Assembly: GCF_014200455.1 (NCBI RefSeq) | Contig: NZ_JACHBW010000004.1 | Span: 248,001 to 312,000, forward strand | DNA length: 64,000 nucleotides | Reading direction: 5' to 3' | From: Paraburkholderia bannensis | GTDB lineage: Bacteria; Pseudomonadota; Gammaproteobacteria; Burkholderiales; Burkholderiaceae | Shown: positions 17,188 through 25,919 of the stretch, one piece after another | How the letters are laid out: the number at the start of each line of letters is the position of its first letter | Position numbering within the stretch: the first letter of the stretch is position 1 | Made by a program: the position numbers and the translations under genes | Notes under the pieces: generated by a model | The model's database searches: none | Seen by the model: the letters and a program-made list of their open reading frames with translations, nothing else | Told to the model about the DNA's origin: nothing

Positions 17188-19748
17188 TGGCTGTCACACT
17201 CACTAACGACACCCTCGCTAAACTAGCGCGCGCATTCGGAAAAGATACACCCAGTTACACTGCTATTGTTAACGCCGCCGGGAAATCCTCATACTTAGCA
17301 GGTGAACTAAACGCCTTTGGTGCTGATAAAAACTGGGCGATAGAAATTGGAAAATCCGGGACAGGAGTCTCCGCCGATCCCAGCAAACAGGTCATTAGTA
17401 TTTCCAGCGACTGGAACGAATCCGGCGATAGATTCGCAACCACGCTTGCCCACGAACTCGGCCATGCCCTGCTTCAAAACGGCACCGGAGGTCCAACAGC
17501 AAATACGCCGAAAGATGCGATCGCCAGCATGCATGTGAACGAAGGCGTCGCGCTGGCCTCAGAATATATCGTTGCAGTTCAACTCGGTCTGATCGGAGGA
17601 TCGGCCGGCAACATGCACTCGGACGGCGGCAACGTACTTACGCCGCAATTGAGCAGTATCGCGAAGTCACTAGGCGTCAACGTCAACACCGTGCTGTACG
17701 GGTCATCTGATGCGCTAAAGCTGACGAGTCCGACTTCGAAGATCGTGGAGGCGGGCGGGAATTTCTACAGTAAATTCCCCCCTTCCACCGCCCCAAATCT
17801 CACCTATGACGAATACGCAGCTGACTGGTGGATCATCGACCACTGTGGGATCAATCCCAAGACTGTCGATTGGAACAAGATTAAGGGCCCTACGATCACC
17901 TATTCCGATACGACCGTCAACGGAAAGTCCGCCTGCGTCATAAACACCGACAAGATACCCTTTCTGTCCGGTGCAGGCGGCGCCGCAGCCAGTCTGCAGA
18001 TTTCCGGCATGGTCGTGACGGACGGCTATGTGACCGCCAATCTGTTCGGCACGAACGGCATGATCGTCGAACAGCTGAAACTCAGCTATTCCGGGTTTAA
18101 AGTCCAGGACATCTACTTCGGTTCGAACGGCAAGCCGACGCAGCAGTTCGATTTCCGGACTGACAAGAGCTTCACGAAATACGATTTCGCCACTGACGGT
18201 TCCCAAACCGCCACGCTCTACGGCACGACTGGCCAGATCGCCGAGATCGCAAAATTCAATACTTCCGGCTTCAAGACCATGGACACTTTCTTTGGCTCGA
18301 ACGGTAAAGCGATCCAGCAATTCGAGTACAAGACCGACAAGAGCTACACAAAGTACGACTTCGCCACTGACGGCTCCCAGACCGCTACGCTCTTCGGCAC
18401 GACTGGCCAGATCGTCGAGATCGCAAAATTCAATACTTCCGGCTTCAAGACCATGGATACTTTCTTTGGCTCGAACGGTAAAGCGATCCAGCAATTCGAG
18501 TACAAGACCGACAAGAGCTACACAAAGTACGACTTCGCCACTGACGGCTCCCAGACCGCTACGCTTTACGGAACGACGGGCCAAATGGTCGAGATCGCAA
18601 AATTCAACACGTCCGGCTTCAAAACCGTGGACACGTTCTTTGGTTCGAACGGCAAGGCCATCCAGCAGTTCGAGTTCAAAACCGATAAAAGCTACACGAA
18701 GTACGACTTCGCCACTGATGGCTCCCAGACCGCCACGCTCTACGGTACCACCGGGCAAGTCTTCGAGATTGCAAAATTCAACGCATCCGGTTTTAAGACC
18801 GTGGACACCTTCTTCGGCTCGAACGGCAAAGCCATCCAACAGTTCGAGTTCAAAACTGACAAAAGCTACACAAAATACGATTTCTCTGTGGACGGCTCAC
18901 AGACCGCCATGCTCTACGGGACAGCGGGAAAGCTCGTGGAGTTCGCGAAGTTCAATCCATCTGGCGTCAAGATACAAGACACGTTCTATGGAACAGACGG
19001 CAAAGCGACGCAGCAGTACAACTTCAACCTCGACAAGAGTTACACCTTGTACAACTTTGTCGCGGACGGCTCACAAACCGCGACGTTGTACGGAGTGAAT
19101 GGACAGGTAACGGAGTATGCGAAGTTCAATGCAGGTGGAATGAAGACTCAAGACATCTTTTTTGGCTCGAACGGAAAGTCCACCCAACAGTTCGATTTCA
19201 ATCCGGACAAGAGCTATACATGGCACGGCTTCAATGCGGACGGATCCCAGAGCGGCGCGCTTTTCGACTCAAATGGAAAAATAGCTGAACAAGTACAGTT
19301 CAACAGCAATGGCTTAAAAACTCAGGATATTTCCTACAACCCGAATGGCACCAAGAAGCAGCAATTCGAATTTGCTTTGGATAAGAGCTATGTATCACAT
19401 AAATTCGAGGGACCAATGGAATACGTTGGCATGTTCGGATCAAACAATATCATATTCGATTACTATCAGTTTTCTTCCGGAAAAATGATACTGCACGACT
19501 TTTTCGATAAAAGCGGTCGCATTATCGAAGCAGACCGATATGGGGCAGATGGAAAGTTGAGCGGGTTTTCCAAATACTTGTACAACAACGATGGCTCATA
19601 TTGGTCCAACGACTACAACGCCACCGGCAACCTGCTCGCGAAAGCACTATATGGTAACGGCGGCCAGGTTCTCACACAGGCCTCTATTTATAGTAACAAA
19701 TTAGGAGGGGTCGGTTTCGGAAACCTGATCGCATTTGGCCAGATCTGA
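17187..19748 (+). CDS. Putative type I-secreted zinc metalloprotease with 58-aa repeats
   Basis: 853 aa, no Sec signal peptide, as expected for a type I substrate. Residues 1-230 hold a compact domain with the zinc motif HELGH (89-93; context FATTLAHELGHALLQNG) and a downstream NEGVALASEY (118-127) whose Glu residues could be the third, gluzincin-type ligand. From residue 311 eight units of exactly 58 residues follow, each starting [FY]G-x-[ND]-G-K and containing QQF[ED]-, DKSYT- and DGSQTA- turns; a degenerate tail ends in GVGFGNLIAFGQI. No RTX GGxGxD nonapeptides are present. A GGAGG box precedes the start. The position directly downstream of a complete tolC-ABC-hlyD operon makes it the likely cargo. 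The protease activity, the secretion route and the target are inference; the motif and repeats are read directly. Confidence 0.8.
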   Translation: MAVTLTNDTLAKLARAFGKDTPSYTAIVNAAGKSSYLAGELNAFGADKNWAIEIGKSGTGVSADPSKQVISISSDWNESGDRFATTLAHELGHALLQNGTGGPTANTPKDAIASMHVNEGVALASEYIVAVQLGLIGGSAGNMHSDGGNVLTPQLSSIAKSLGVNVNTVLYGSSDALKLTSPTSKIVEAGGNFYSKFPPSTAPNLTYDEYAADWWIIDHCGINPKTVDWNKIKGPTITYSDTTVNGKSACVINTDKIPFLSGAGGAAASLQISGMVVTDGYVTANLFGTNGMIVEQLKLSYSGFKVQDIYFGSNGKPTQQFDFRTDKSFTKYDFATDGSQTATLYGTTGQIAEIAKFNTSGFKTMDTFFGSNGKAIQQFEYKTDKSYTKYDFATDGSQTATLFGTTGQIVEIAKFNTSGFKTMDTFFGSNGKAIQQFEYKTDKSYTKYDFATDGSQTATLYGTTGQMVEIAKFNTSGFKTVDTFFGSNGKAIQQFEFKTDKSYTKYDFATDGSQTATLYGTTGQVFEIAKFNASGFKTVDTFFGSNGKAIQQFEFKTDKSYTKYDFSVDGSQTAMLYGTAGKLVEFAKFNPSGVKIQDTFYGTDGKATQQYNFNLDKSYTLYNFVADGSQTATLYGVNGQVTEYAKFNAGGMKTQDIFFGSNGKSTQQFDFNPDKSYTWHGFNADGSQSGALFDSNGKIAEQVQFNSNGLKTQDISYNPNGTKKQQFEFALDKSYVSHKFEGPMEYVGMFGSNNIIFDYYQFSSGKMILHDFFDKSGRIIEADRYGADGKLSGFSKYLYNNDGSYWSNDYNATGNLLAKALYGNGGQVLTQASIYSNKLGGVGFGNLIAFGQI
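18117..19508 (+). repeat. Eight tandem 174-bp (58-aa) repeats within the metalloprotease gene
   Basis: Units start at 18117, 18291, 18465, 18639, 18813, 18987, 19161 and 19335, all exactly 174 nt apart. Units 2 and 3 share a 101-nt identical block (18291-18391 and 18465-18565), pointing to recent duplication or gene conversion; units 6-8 are more diverged. Within each unit, Gly or Asp turns recur about every 11-12 residues, so the fold is probably a stack of five short beta-hairpins per unit. Confidence 0.92.
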
Positions 19749-19908
19749 ACAGCAGCGCGACCAGGGAATAGAAAGTCTTAATTTTTATTCCTGATCACAA
19801 GTTCAATATTAAGCGGTCCTACTATTTTTGATACTAACCAAAACAAACCACTGGCATTGGCTTTTCTGCTGATCCGTGCGTCGCGCCCGTTAGGTTTTGA
19901 ATGGGCAA

Positions 19909-19945
19909 AAACAAACGCCCCGACGGGCGAACCGTCGGGGCGTTT
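19909..19945 (-). terminator. Rho-independent terminator after gltA
   Basis: On the minus strand AAACGCCCCGACGG, loop TTCGC, CCGTCGGGGCGTTT, then GTTTTTG. A 14-bp perfect stem with a T-tract 24 nt after the gltA stop. It may also stop transcription from the island on the plus strand, although no T-tract follows there. Confidence 0.92.
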
Positions 19946-19968
19946 GAGGTATGGCTTGCAGCTTGTGC

Positions 19969-21270
19969 TTAGCGATCCGAGATCGGCTTGGCTTCGCGCG
20001 GCGTGTTGCCGATGAACAGTTGGCGCGGGCGGCCAATCTTCTGTTCCGGATCGGCGATCATTTCGTTCCACTGGGCGATCCAGCCCACCGTACGTGCCAT
20101 CGCGAAGATACACGTGAACATCGAGGTCGGGATGCCCAGCGCGCGCTGAACGATGCCCGAGTAGAAGTCGACGTTCGGGTACAGCTTGCGCGACACGAAG
20201 TATTCGTCTTCCAGAGCGATCTTTTCGAGCGCCATGGCCAGCTTGAACAGCGGATCGTCGTGCAGGCCCAGTTCGTTGAGCACTTCGTGGCACGTTTCGC
20301 GCATCAGCTTCGCACGCGGATCGTAGTTCTTGTACACGCGGTGACCGAAGCCCATCAGCTTCACGCCCGAGTTCTTGTCCTTGACCTGCTTGATGAACTC
20401 AGGGATGTTCTCCACCGAGCCGATTTCTTCAAGCATGTTCAGGGCGGCTTCGTTCGCGCCGCCGTGCGCCGGGCCCCAGAGGCAGGCGATACCGGCTGCG
20501 ATACACGCGAACGGGTTCGCGCCCGACGAGCCAGCCAGACGGACCGTCGAGGTCGAGGCGTTCTGTTCGTGGTCTGCGTGCAGGATCAGGATACGGTCGA
20601 GCGCGCGCACCAGCACGTCGTTGACCTTGTACTCTTCGCACGGGTTCGAGAACATCATGCGCATGAAGTTCGCGCTGTACGACAGATCGTTCTGCGGGTA
20701 CACGAACGGCTGGCCGATCGAGTACTTGTACGCCATCGCCACCAGCGTCGGCAGCTTGGCGATCATGCGGATGGCCGAAACTTCGCGATGCTTGGCGTTA
20801 TTGATGTCGAGCGAGTCGTGGTAGAACGCCGACAGCGCGCCGACTGCAGCGACCAGGATCGCCATCGGGTGTGCGTCGCGGCGGAAGCCACGGAAGAAGA
20901 ACTGCATCTGCTCGTGAACCATCGTGTGCTGCGTGACGGTCTTCACGAACTCGTCCTTTTGCGCCTGGTTCGGCAGCTCGCCCTTGAGCAGCAGATAGCA
21001 GGTTTCGAGGAAGTCGGCGTTCTGAGCGAGGTTGTCGATCGGGTAACCGCGATACAGCAGTTCGCCCTTGTCCCCGTCGATGTACGTGATCGCCGAGTTG
21101 CATGCCGCCGTCGACATGAAGCCCGGGTCATACGTGAACTTGCCGGTCTGACCGTACAGTTTGCGGATGTCGATCACATCCGGGCCTTGGGTGCCCTTGT
21201 AGATCGGCAGTTCGACGCTCGGCGAATTGTCGCTGAACGATAGCGTGGCTTTTACATCAGACGGGGTCAT
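19969..21270 (-). CDS. gltA: Citrate synthase
   Basis: 433 aa, standard for the large type II (NADH-sensitive) citrate synthases. Condenses oxaloacetate with acetyl-CoA. Conserved active-site regions are seen: [30 protein letters not shown] and [15 protein letters not shown]. The start [21 protein letters not shown] is typical of Burkholderia GltA. It is the last gene of the leftward sdhCDAB-sdhE-gltA cluster, 90 nt after sdhE, and is followed by a strong terminator. Confidence 0.98.
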   Translation of the reverse strand: MTPSDVKATLSFSDNSPSVELPIYKGTQGPDVIDIRKLYGQTGKFTYDPGFMSTAACNSAITYIDGDKGELLYRGYPIDNLAQNADFLETCYLLLKGELPNQAQKDEFVKTVTQHTMVHEQMQFFFRGFRRDAHPMAILVAAVGALSAFYHDSLDINNAKHREVSAIRMIAKLPTLVAMAYKYSIGQPFVYPQNDLSYSANFMRMMFSNPCEEYKVNDVLVRALDRILILHADHEQNASTSTVRLAGSSGANPFACIAAGIACLWGPAHGGANEAALNMLEEIGSVENIPEFIKQVKDKNSGVKLMGFGHRVYKNYDPRAKLMRETCHEVLNELGLHDDPLFKLAMALEKIALEDEYFVSRKLYPNVDFYSGIVQRALGIPTSMFTCIFAMARTVGWIAQWNEMIADPEQKIGRPRQLFIGNTPREAKPISDR

Positions 21271-21360
21271 AGCACATCCTCAATCGAAGATAAACACGGG
21301 ATTCGATAGTTTGCACGTCCGGCACGGCGCGGCTTTCTCCAAAGCGCGCGCCACAGCATC

Positions 21361-21627
21361 TCAGACGTTGCGAAGCAGCTCCAGCACCCGCTTCACGTCC
21401 GGGTCGGCAAGATTGCCTTCTGGTTCCTTGCGTGCGAGCAGCAAGTCCATCAGGTCGTTATCGCTCAGCTCGAGCAGGCGCGTAAGTGCGCCCACGTCGG
21501 CGTCGCTGAGGTCATGCTCATAGCGGTCAAAAAATCGCTCGAAAATAATGTCGTTTTCGAGCATACCGCGCCGCGCGCGCCAGCGAAGGCGTGCGCGGCG
21601 ATGGGGGTCAGACTGGTGCGAGTCCAT
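21361..21627 (-). CDS. sdhE: FAD assembly factor SdhE
   Basis: 88 aa. Small helical protein required for covalent attachment of FAD to SdhA. The hallmark RRGMLENDIIFERF is at residues 19-32, with DLMDLLLARKEP in the C-terminal half. It sits immediately downstream of sdhB (15-nt gap) in the sdh operon, which agrees with its function in succinate dehydrogenase maturation. Confidence 0.95.
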   Translation of the reverse strand: MDSHQSDPHRRARLRWRARRGMLENDIIFERFFDRYEHDLSDADVGALTRLLELSDNDLMDLLLARKEPEGNLADPDVKRVLELLRNV

Positions 21628-21642
21628 TCAATCTCGCTATGG

Positions 21643-22344
21643 TCAAACCGCGCGGCGAACCATCAGTTCCTTGATCTTGCCGATCGCCTTCGTCGGGTTC
21701 AGGCCCTTCGGGCAGACGTCGACGCAGTTCATGATCGTGTGGCAACGGAACAGACGGTACGGGTCTTCGAGGTTATCGAGACGCTCGCCGGTGGCTTCGT
21801 CGCGGCTGTCCGCGATGAAGCGATACGCTTGCAGCAGGCCTGCCGGGCCGACGAACTTGTCCGGATTCCACCAGAAGCTCGGGCACGACGTCGAGCAGCT
21901 CGCGCACAGAATACACTCGTACACGCCGTCGAGTTCGTCACGCTGTTCGGGCGACTGCAGACGCTCTTTTTCGGGCGGCGGCGTGTCGTTGATCAGGTAC
22001 GGCTTGATCGAGTGGTACTGGTTGAAGAAGTGCGTCATGTCGACGATCAGGTCGCGCACGACGGGCAGGCCCGGCAGCGGGCGCAGCACGATCTTCGCCG
22101 GCAGGTCGTTCAGGTTCGTGAGACACGCCAGACCGTTCTTGCCGTTGATGTTCATCGCGTCCGAACCGCACACGCCTTCACGGCACGAACGGCGGAACGA
22201 CAGCGTTTCGTCCACTTCCTTGAGCTTGACCAGCGCGTCGAGCAGCATGCGCTCGTGCGTGAGTTCCAGCTCGTACGTCTGCATGCGCGGCGCCGAGTCC
22301 TTGTCCGGATCGTAGCGGTAGACTTCAAAAATACGTTTGGCCAT
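21643..22344 (-). CDS. sdhB: Succinate dehydrogenase iron-sulfur subunit
   Basis: 233 aa starting [14 protein letters not shown]; a TTG two codons upstream is in frame, but the AAAGGAA box is correctly spaced for ATG 22344. Carries the three clusters that pass electrons from FAD to quinone: [2Fe-2S] motif [12 protein letters not shown], then [14 protein letters not shown] and CVDVCPKG for the [4Fe-4S] and [3Fe-4S] clusters. Third gene of the sdhC-D-A-B operon. Confidence 0.98.
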   Translation of the reverse strand: MAKRIFEVYRYDPDKDSAPRMQTYELELTHERMLLDALVKLKEVDETLSFRRSCREGVCGSDAMNINGKNGLACLTNLNDLPAKIVLRPLPGLPVVRDLIVDMTHFFNQYHSIKPYLINDTPPPEKERLQSPEQRDELDGVYECILCASCSTSCPSFWWNPDKFVGPAGLLQAYRFIADSRDEATGERLDNLEDPYRLFRCHTIMNCVDVCPKGLNPTKAIGKIKELMVRRAV

Positions 22345-22373
22345 TTCCAAATTCCTTTTGACTGGCGTATGCC

Positions 22374-24149
22374 TTAGAACGTACGCGCCTTCGGCGGCAC
22401 GGACTCGACGGTCAGCGGCTTCATGTGAACCGGCTTGTAGTCAAGACGGTTACCTTCGCTGAACCACAGCGTATGGCGCAGCCAGTTTTCGTCGTCGCGG
22501 TGTTCGTAGTCGCTGTGTGCGTGCGCGCCACGGCTTTCCTTACGGGCTTCCGCCGACACCATCGTTGCCTGCGCAACTTCCACGAGGTTGGCCACTTCGA
22601 GCGCTTCGACGCGCGCGGTGTTGAACACCTTCGACTTGTCCTTCAGGTGGATGTGCTTCGCCTGCTCGGTCACTTGCGCGATGTCCTTGACACCTTCGGC
22701 CAGCAGCGCCGAGGTACGGAACACGCCGGCGTGCTTCTGCATCGAGCCGCGGATCTGGTTCGCCACGCTCTGCGCGTATTCGCCCGAAGTCGAGCTGTCG
22801 AGCTTCGCCAGACGTGCCAGCGAGAAGTCGGCGGCATCGGCCGGCAGCGGCTTGTGCTCCTTGAGCTCCTTCACATGCTTGACGATGTGGTTGCCGGCCG
22901 CGCGGCCGAACACCACGAGGTCGAGCAGCGAGTTCGTGCCCAGACGGTTCGCGCCGTGCACCGAGACGCACGAGCATTCGCCCACGGCGTAGAAGCCGTT
23001 GACCACGTCTTCGTGACCCTTCGGCGTGCCAACGACCTGACCATTGATGTTGGTCGGGATGCCGCCCATCTGGTAGTGAATCGTCGGAACGACCGGGATC
23101 GGTTCTTTGATGCAGTCCACGTTGGCGAACTTCAGCGCGATTTCGCGGATCGACGGCAGACGCTTCATGATCGTCTCCGCGCCGATGTGCGACAGGTCGA
23201 GCAGCACGTGATCCTTGTGCGCGCCGACGCCGCGGCCTTCCTTGATTTCCTGGTCCATCGAACGCGAAACGAAGTCACGCGGTGCGAGGTCCTTCAAGGT
23301 CGGCGCGTAACGCTCCATGAAGCGCTCGCCGTTCGAGTTACGCAGAATGCCGCCTTCGCCGCGCACGCCTTCGGTAATCAGCACGCCCGCGCCAGCCACA
23401 CCCGTCGGGTGGAACTGCCAGAACTCCATGTCCTGCAGCGCGATGCCCGCACGGGCCGCCATGCCCAGGCCGTCACCGGTGTTGATGAACGCGTTGGTGG
23501 ATGCCTGGAAGATCCGGCCTGCGCCGCCCGTGGCGAACAGCGTGGTCTTGCCTTCGAGGATGTAGACGTCGCCCGTTTCCATTTCGAGCGCGGTCACGCC
23601 CAGCACGTCGCCTTCGGCGTCGCGGATCAGGTCCAGCGCCATCCATTCGACGAAGAACGTGGTCTTGGCCGCGACGTTCTGCTGGTACAGCGTGTGCAGC
23701 AGCGCGTGACCGGTCCGGTCAGCCGCCGCGCAGGCGCGTTGCACCGGCTTTTCGCCGTAGTTGGCCGTGTGACCGCCGAACGGACGCTGGTAGATCGTGC
23801 CGTCCGCATTGCGGTCGAACGGCATGCCCATGTGTTCCAGTTCGTAGACGGCGTTCGGCGCTTCGCGGCACATGAACTCGATCGCGTCCTGGTCGCCGAG
23901 CCAGTCGGAACCCTTGATCGTGTCGTAGAAGTGGTAGTGCCAGTTGTCTTCGCTCATGTTGCCCAGCGATGCACCGATGCCGCCTTGAGCAGCGACCGTG
24001 TGCGAACGCGTCGGGAACACTTTCGAGAGCACGCAGACCGACAGGCCGGCACGTGCGAGTTGCAGCGACGCGCGCATCCCCGAGCCGCCCGCGCCGACGA
24101 TGACCACGTCGAACTTGCGACGCGGCAGAGAATTCTTGATTGCAGCCAT
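22374..24149 (-). CDS. sdhA: Succinate dehydrogenase flavoprotein subunit
   Basis: 591 aa. Oxidises succinate to fumarate at the covalently bound FAD. The Rossmann motif [17 protein letters not shown] is at the N-terminus, the FAD-attachment His is in [10 protein letters not shown], and the C-terminal capping region ends in [20 protein letters not shown] as in other bacterial SdhA. It starts 4 nt after sdhD. Nothing unusual. Confidence 0.98.
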   Translation of the reverse strand: MAAIKNSLPRRKFDVVIVGAGGSGMRASLQLARAGLSVCVLSKVFPTRSHTVAAQGGIGASLGNMSEDNWHYHFYDTIKGSDWLGDQDAIEFMCREAPNAVYELEHMGMPFDRNADGTIYQRPFGGHTANYGEKPVQRACAAADRTGHALLHTLYQQNVAAKTTFFVEWMALDLIRDAEGDVLGVTALEMETGDVYILEGKTTLFATGGAGRIFQASTNAFINTGDGLGMAARAGIALQDMEFWQFHPTGVAGAGVLITEGVRGEGGILRNSNGERFMERYAPTLKDLAPRDFVSRSMDQEIKEGRGVGAHKDHVLLDLSHIGAETIMKRLPSIREIALKFANVDCIKEPIPVVPTIHYQMGGIPTNINGQVVGTPKGHEDVVNGFYAVGECSCVSVHGANRLGTNSLLDLVVFGRAAGNHIVKHVKELKEHKPLPADAADFSLARLAKLDSSTSGEYAQSVANQIRGSMQKHAGVFRTSALLAEGVKDIAQVTEQAKHIHLKDKSKVFNTARVEALEVANLVEVAQATMVSAEARKESRGAHAHSDYEHRDDENWLRHTLWFSEGNRLDYKPVHMKPLTVESVPPKARTF

Positions 24150-24153
24150 TCTT

Positions 24154-24522
24154 TTACACTCTCCAGAGAATCTGCGCGGCGTAGCCCAGGCTGCCCAGCA
24201 GCCAGGCGATCGTCAGCACGTCCAGCGCGATGCGCAGGCCAACGGGCTTGATGTAGTCCATCCAGATGTCGCGCACGCCAATCCAGGCGTGATAGAACAG
24301 CGCGAGCAGCATGACGAACGTCGCGAGCTTCATCCATTGGGCGGAGAAAATCGACGCCCAACCTTCGTAAGAAAAGTCGTGTGCGCCGAAGAACAGCACC
24401 AGCAGCACAACCGTGTAGATCGCCATGAGCACGGCGGTAGCGCGCTGGGCAATCCAGTCGCGCAGGCCGTAGTGAGCGCCAACGACAAGGCGCTTCGGAC
24501 CAATCCCGTTTTTAGCCGACAT
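24154..24522 (-). CDS. sdhD: Succinate dehydrogenase membrane anchor subunit
   Basis: 122 aa with three predicted membrane helices (about 30-50, 64-85, 98-118). The sequence pattern [33 protein letters not shown] matches SdhD, with the His of the YHAW segment a likely heme b ligand. It is nearly contiguous with sdhC (2-nt gap) and sdhA (4-nt gap). Confidence 0.95.
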   Translation of the reverse strand: MSAKNGIGPKRLVVGAHYGLRDWIAQRATAVLMAIYTVVLLVLFFGAHDFSYEGWASIFSAQWMKLATFVMLLALFYHAWIGVRDIWMDYIKPVGLRIALDVLTIAWLLGSLGYAAQILWRV

Positions 24523-24524
24523 TC

Positions 24525-24941
24525 TTAAAACGCTCCGAAGAGTTTTGCCGCGAAGGCGATCGTGAGGACCGTGGAGATGACAACGACGACGAGCGAGGTC
24601 GATTTGCCTTTTTCTTTAGCCGCGAGGTCATGGTTGAAATCCATGAACAGGTGGCGCACGCCAGCGCAGAAGTGGAAGAGGAACGCCCATCCGAGGACCA
24701 GCACGATGAGCTTGACGATGATGTTGGAAAGGAAACCCTTGAAGAACTCGAAGCTGAGTTCCGAAGTGAGGCTTTGATCCAACAGGAACAACAGGAAAGG
24801 CAGGAACAGGAATAGAAGTGCACCGCTCACGCGGTGACCGATCGATACGCGACCGGCCAACGGCAGGCGGTATGCGAACAATATCTGCCCAATCCCGATG
24901 TTCCGGTATTCCGGCCTCGGTTTTTTTGCGGCTTCTGCCAT
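24525..24941 (-). CDS. sdhC: Succinate dehydrogenase cytochrome b556 subunit
   Basis: 138 aa with three membrane helices. The motif SIGHRVSGALLF near residue 33 and HFCAGVRHLFMDF in the last third are diagnostic of SdhC; the His of the HFCAGVRH segment is the expected heme ligand. First gene of the operon, with a good AGGGG ribosome-binding site 6 nt before the ATG. A 10-bp palindrome and a TAAAAT -10-like hexamer lie just upstream. Confidence 0.96.
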   Translation of the reverse strand: MAEAAKKPRPEYRNIGIGQILFAYRLPLAGRVSIGHRVSGALLFLFLPFLLFLLDQSLTSELSFEFFKGFLSNIIVKLIVLVLGWAFLFHFCAGVRHLFMDFNHDLAAKEKGKSTSLVVVVISTVLTIAFAAKLFGAF

Positions 24942-24957
24942 GCTAGACCCCTACTAT

Positions 24958-24967
24958 GTGTTAACAC
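24958..24967. promoter_or_regulatory. Palindrome GTGTTAACAC at the sdhC promoter
   Basis: A perfect 10-bp palindrome lies 17 nt before the sdhC start. A TAAAAT hexamer on the minus strand (24977-24982) would place the transcription start around 24970, so a protein bound here could block initiation. The outer GT...AC bases resemble GntR/HutC-type sites, but the binding protein is unknown. Confidence 0.4.
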
Positions 24968-25063
24968 TAATACGCAATTTTACCGCCTTTTCTTTTCGCG
25001 CTGCAGCGAAATCAGCCCTGCTAACCGCTGACGCGCGCGCGAAACGACCAGCGCGGGGGGAAG

Positions 25064-25093
25064 GCCCACTTGTCTCCCGTGGGCTCTCTTTTT
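25064..25093 (+). terminator. Plus-strand terminator hairpin at the gntR 3' end
   Basis: GCCCAC, 9-nt loop, GTGGGC, then TCTC and five T on the plus strand. No annotated plus-strand gene precedes it; upstream are the 5' regions of the leftward sdh genes. On the minus strand the hairpin follows the gntR stop but lacks a T-tract. It may end an unannotated short plus-strand RNA beginning in the 24942-25060 interval. Confidence 0.5.
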
Positions 25094-25919
25094 AACTCAA
25101 GTCGTTCTGATAGTAGTACCCGGTTGTGACATACCAACCACGGCGTACTTCGACCGGCCGGTCTCCATAGGTATAGGACACCCGATCGACGGAAAGCAAT
25201 GGAAAACCAGCCGGAACGTTGAGCAGATCGGCGACGGCGGGCTCGGCGGCCACGGCGCGGATCTTCTCGGTGGCACGGATCATACGCGTGCCGAAGTCGG
25301 CTTCGAACATGGCGTAGAGCGGGCCTTTATACTCGGCGAGGCGCTCGGCCGTAAGGCCGCGGAACACGCCGCCCGGCAGCCAGATTTCGTCGAGTACGGT
25401 ACTCTCGCCATCGAACTGCAGAAGACGCTTGATCAGCACCACCGGATCGGCCGGCTTGAGGTCGAGCTGGCGCGCGATCTCCGCCGAGGCGCGCAGGCGG
25501 CGGCACTCAAGCAGGCGGCTGACGTGCGGATGTTCCGCGCCGTCATCAGCCAGCAATCTAAGGAAGCGAAACTGGGCGCGTTCTTCGTTGTGCGTCGCAA
25601 CAAACGTACCCTTGCCCTGGCGTCGTACCAGCAGGTTGTCGGCGGCCAGTTCGTCGATCGCCTTGCGCACGGTTCCCTGGCTGACCTTGTAACGGGCAGC
25701 CAGTTCGACTTCGCTAGGGATGATTTCGCCGGGCTTCCATTCGCCGGACTCAAGGCTCTGGGTAATGAGCCCTTTGATCTGCTGATAGAGCGGACTGAAG
25801 GTGGGGGACGGCGAGGCCGCCGGCGCCGCAGTCGAAGAACCGGAGGCGGACGCAGGCGCACCGCTTTCGGGAGCGGAGGAATTCGCGTTGCTGACCGGGT
25901 TCGCATTCATGGCGCGCAT
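25092..25919 (-). CDS. GntR family regulator with UTRA domain
   Basis: 275 aa. After a low-complexity Ser/Ala/Pro-rich lead of about 45 residues comes a winged-helix GntR domain (LIQ-like LITQSLESGEWKPGEIIPSE, then YKVSQGTVRKAIDELAADNLL, RRQGKGTFVA), followed by a UTRA effector domain of the HutC type (residues ~120-270; YGDRPVEVRRGWYVTTGYYY at the end). An alternative ATG at 25910 is possible; neither has a clear ribosome-binding site. Position between the sdh-gltA and mdh-acnA arms suggests control of citric-acid-cycle genes, and a 20-bp palindrome in its own promoter suggests autoregulation. The effector is unknown. Confidence 0.9.
   Translation of the reverse strand: MRAMNANPVSNANSSAPESGAPASASGSSTAAPAASPSPTFSPLYQQIKGLITQSLESGEWKPGEIIPSEVELAARYKVSQGTVRKAIDELAADNLLVRRQGKGTFVATHNEERAQFRFLRLLADDGAEHPHVSRLLECRRLRASAEIARQLDLKPADPVVLIKRLLQFDGESTVLDEIWLPGGVFRGLTAERLAEYKGPLYAMFEADFGTRMIRATEKIRAVAAEPAVADLLNVPAGFPLLSVDRVSYTYGDRPVEVRRGWYVTTGYYYQNDLS

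Noticed and set aside
17187..19748. Calling the secreted protein an RTX toxin
   Set aside because: No GGxGxDxUx nonapeptide repeats are present; the 58-residue units are of a different kind.
19778..20293. 171-aa minus-strand ORF at the gltA 3' end
   Set aside because: Mostly an alternate frame of gltA running through the terminator.
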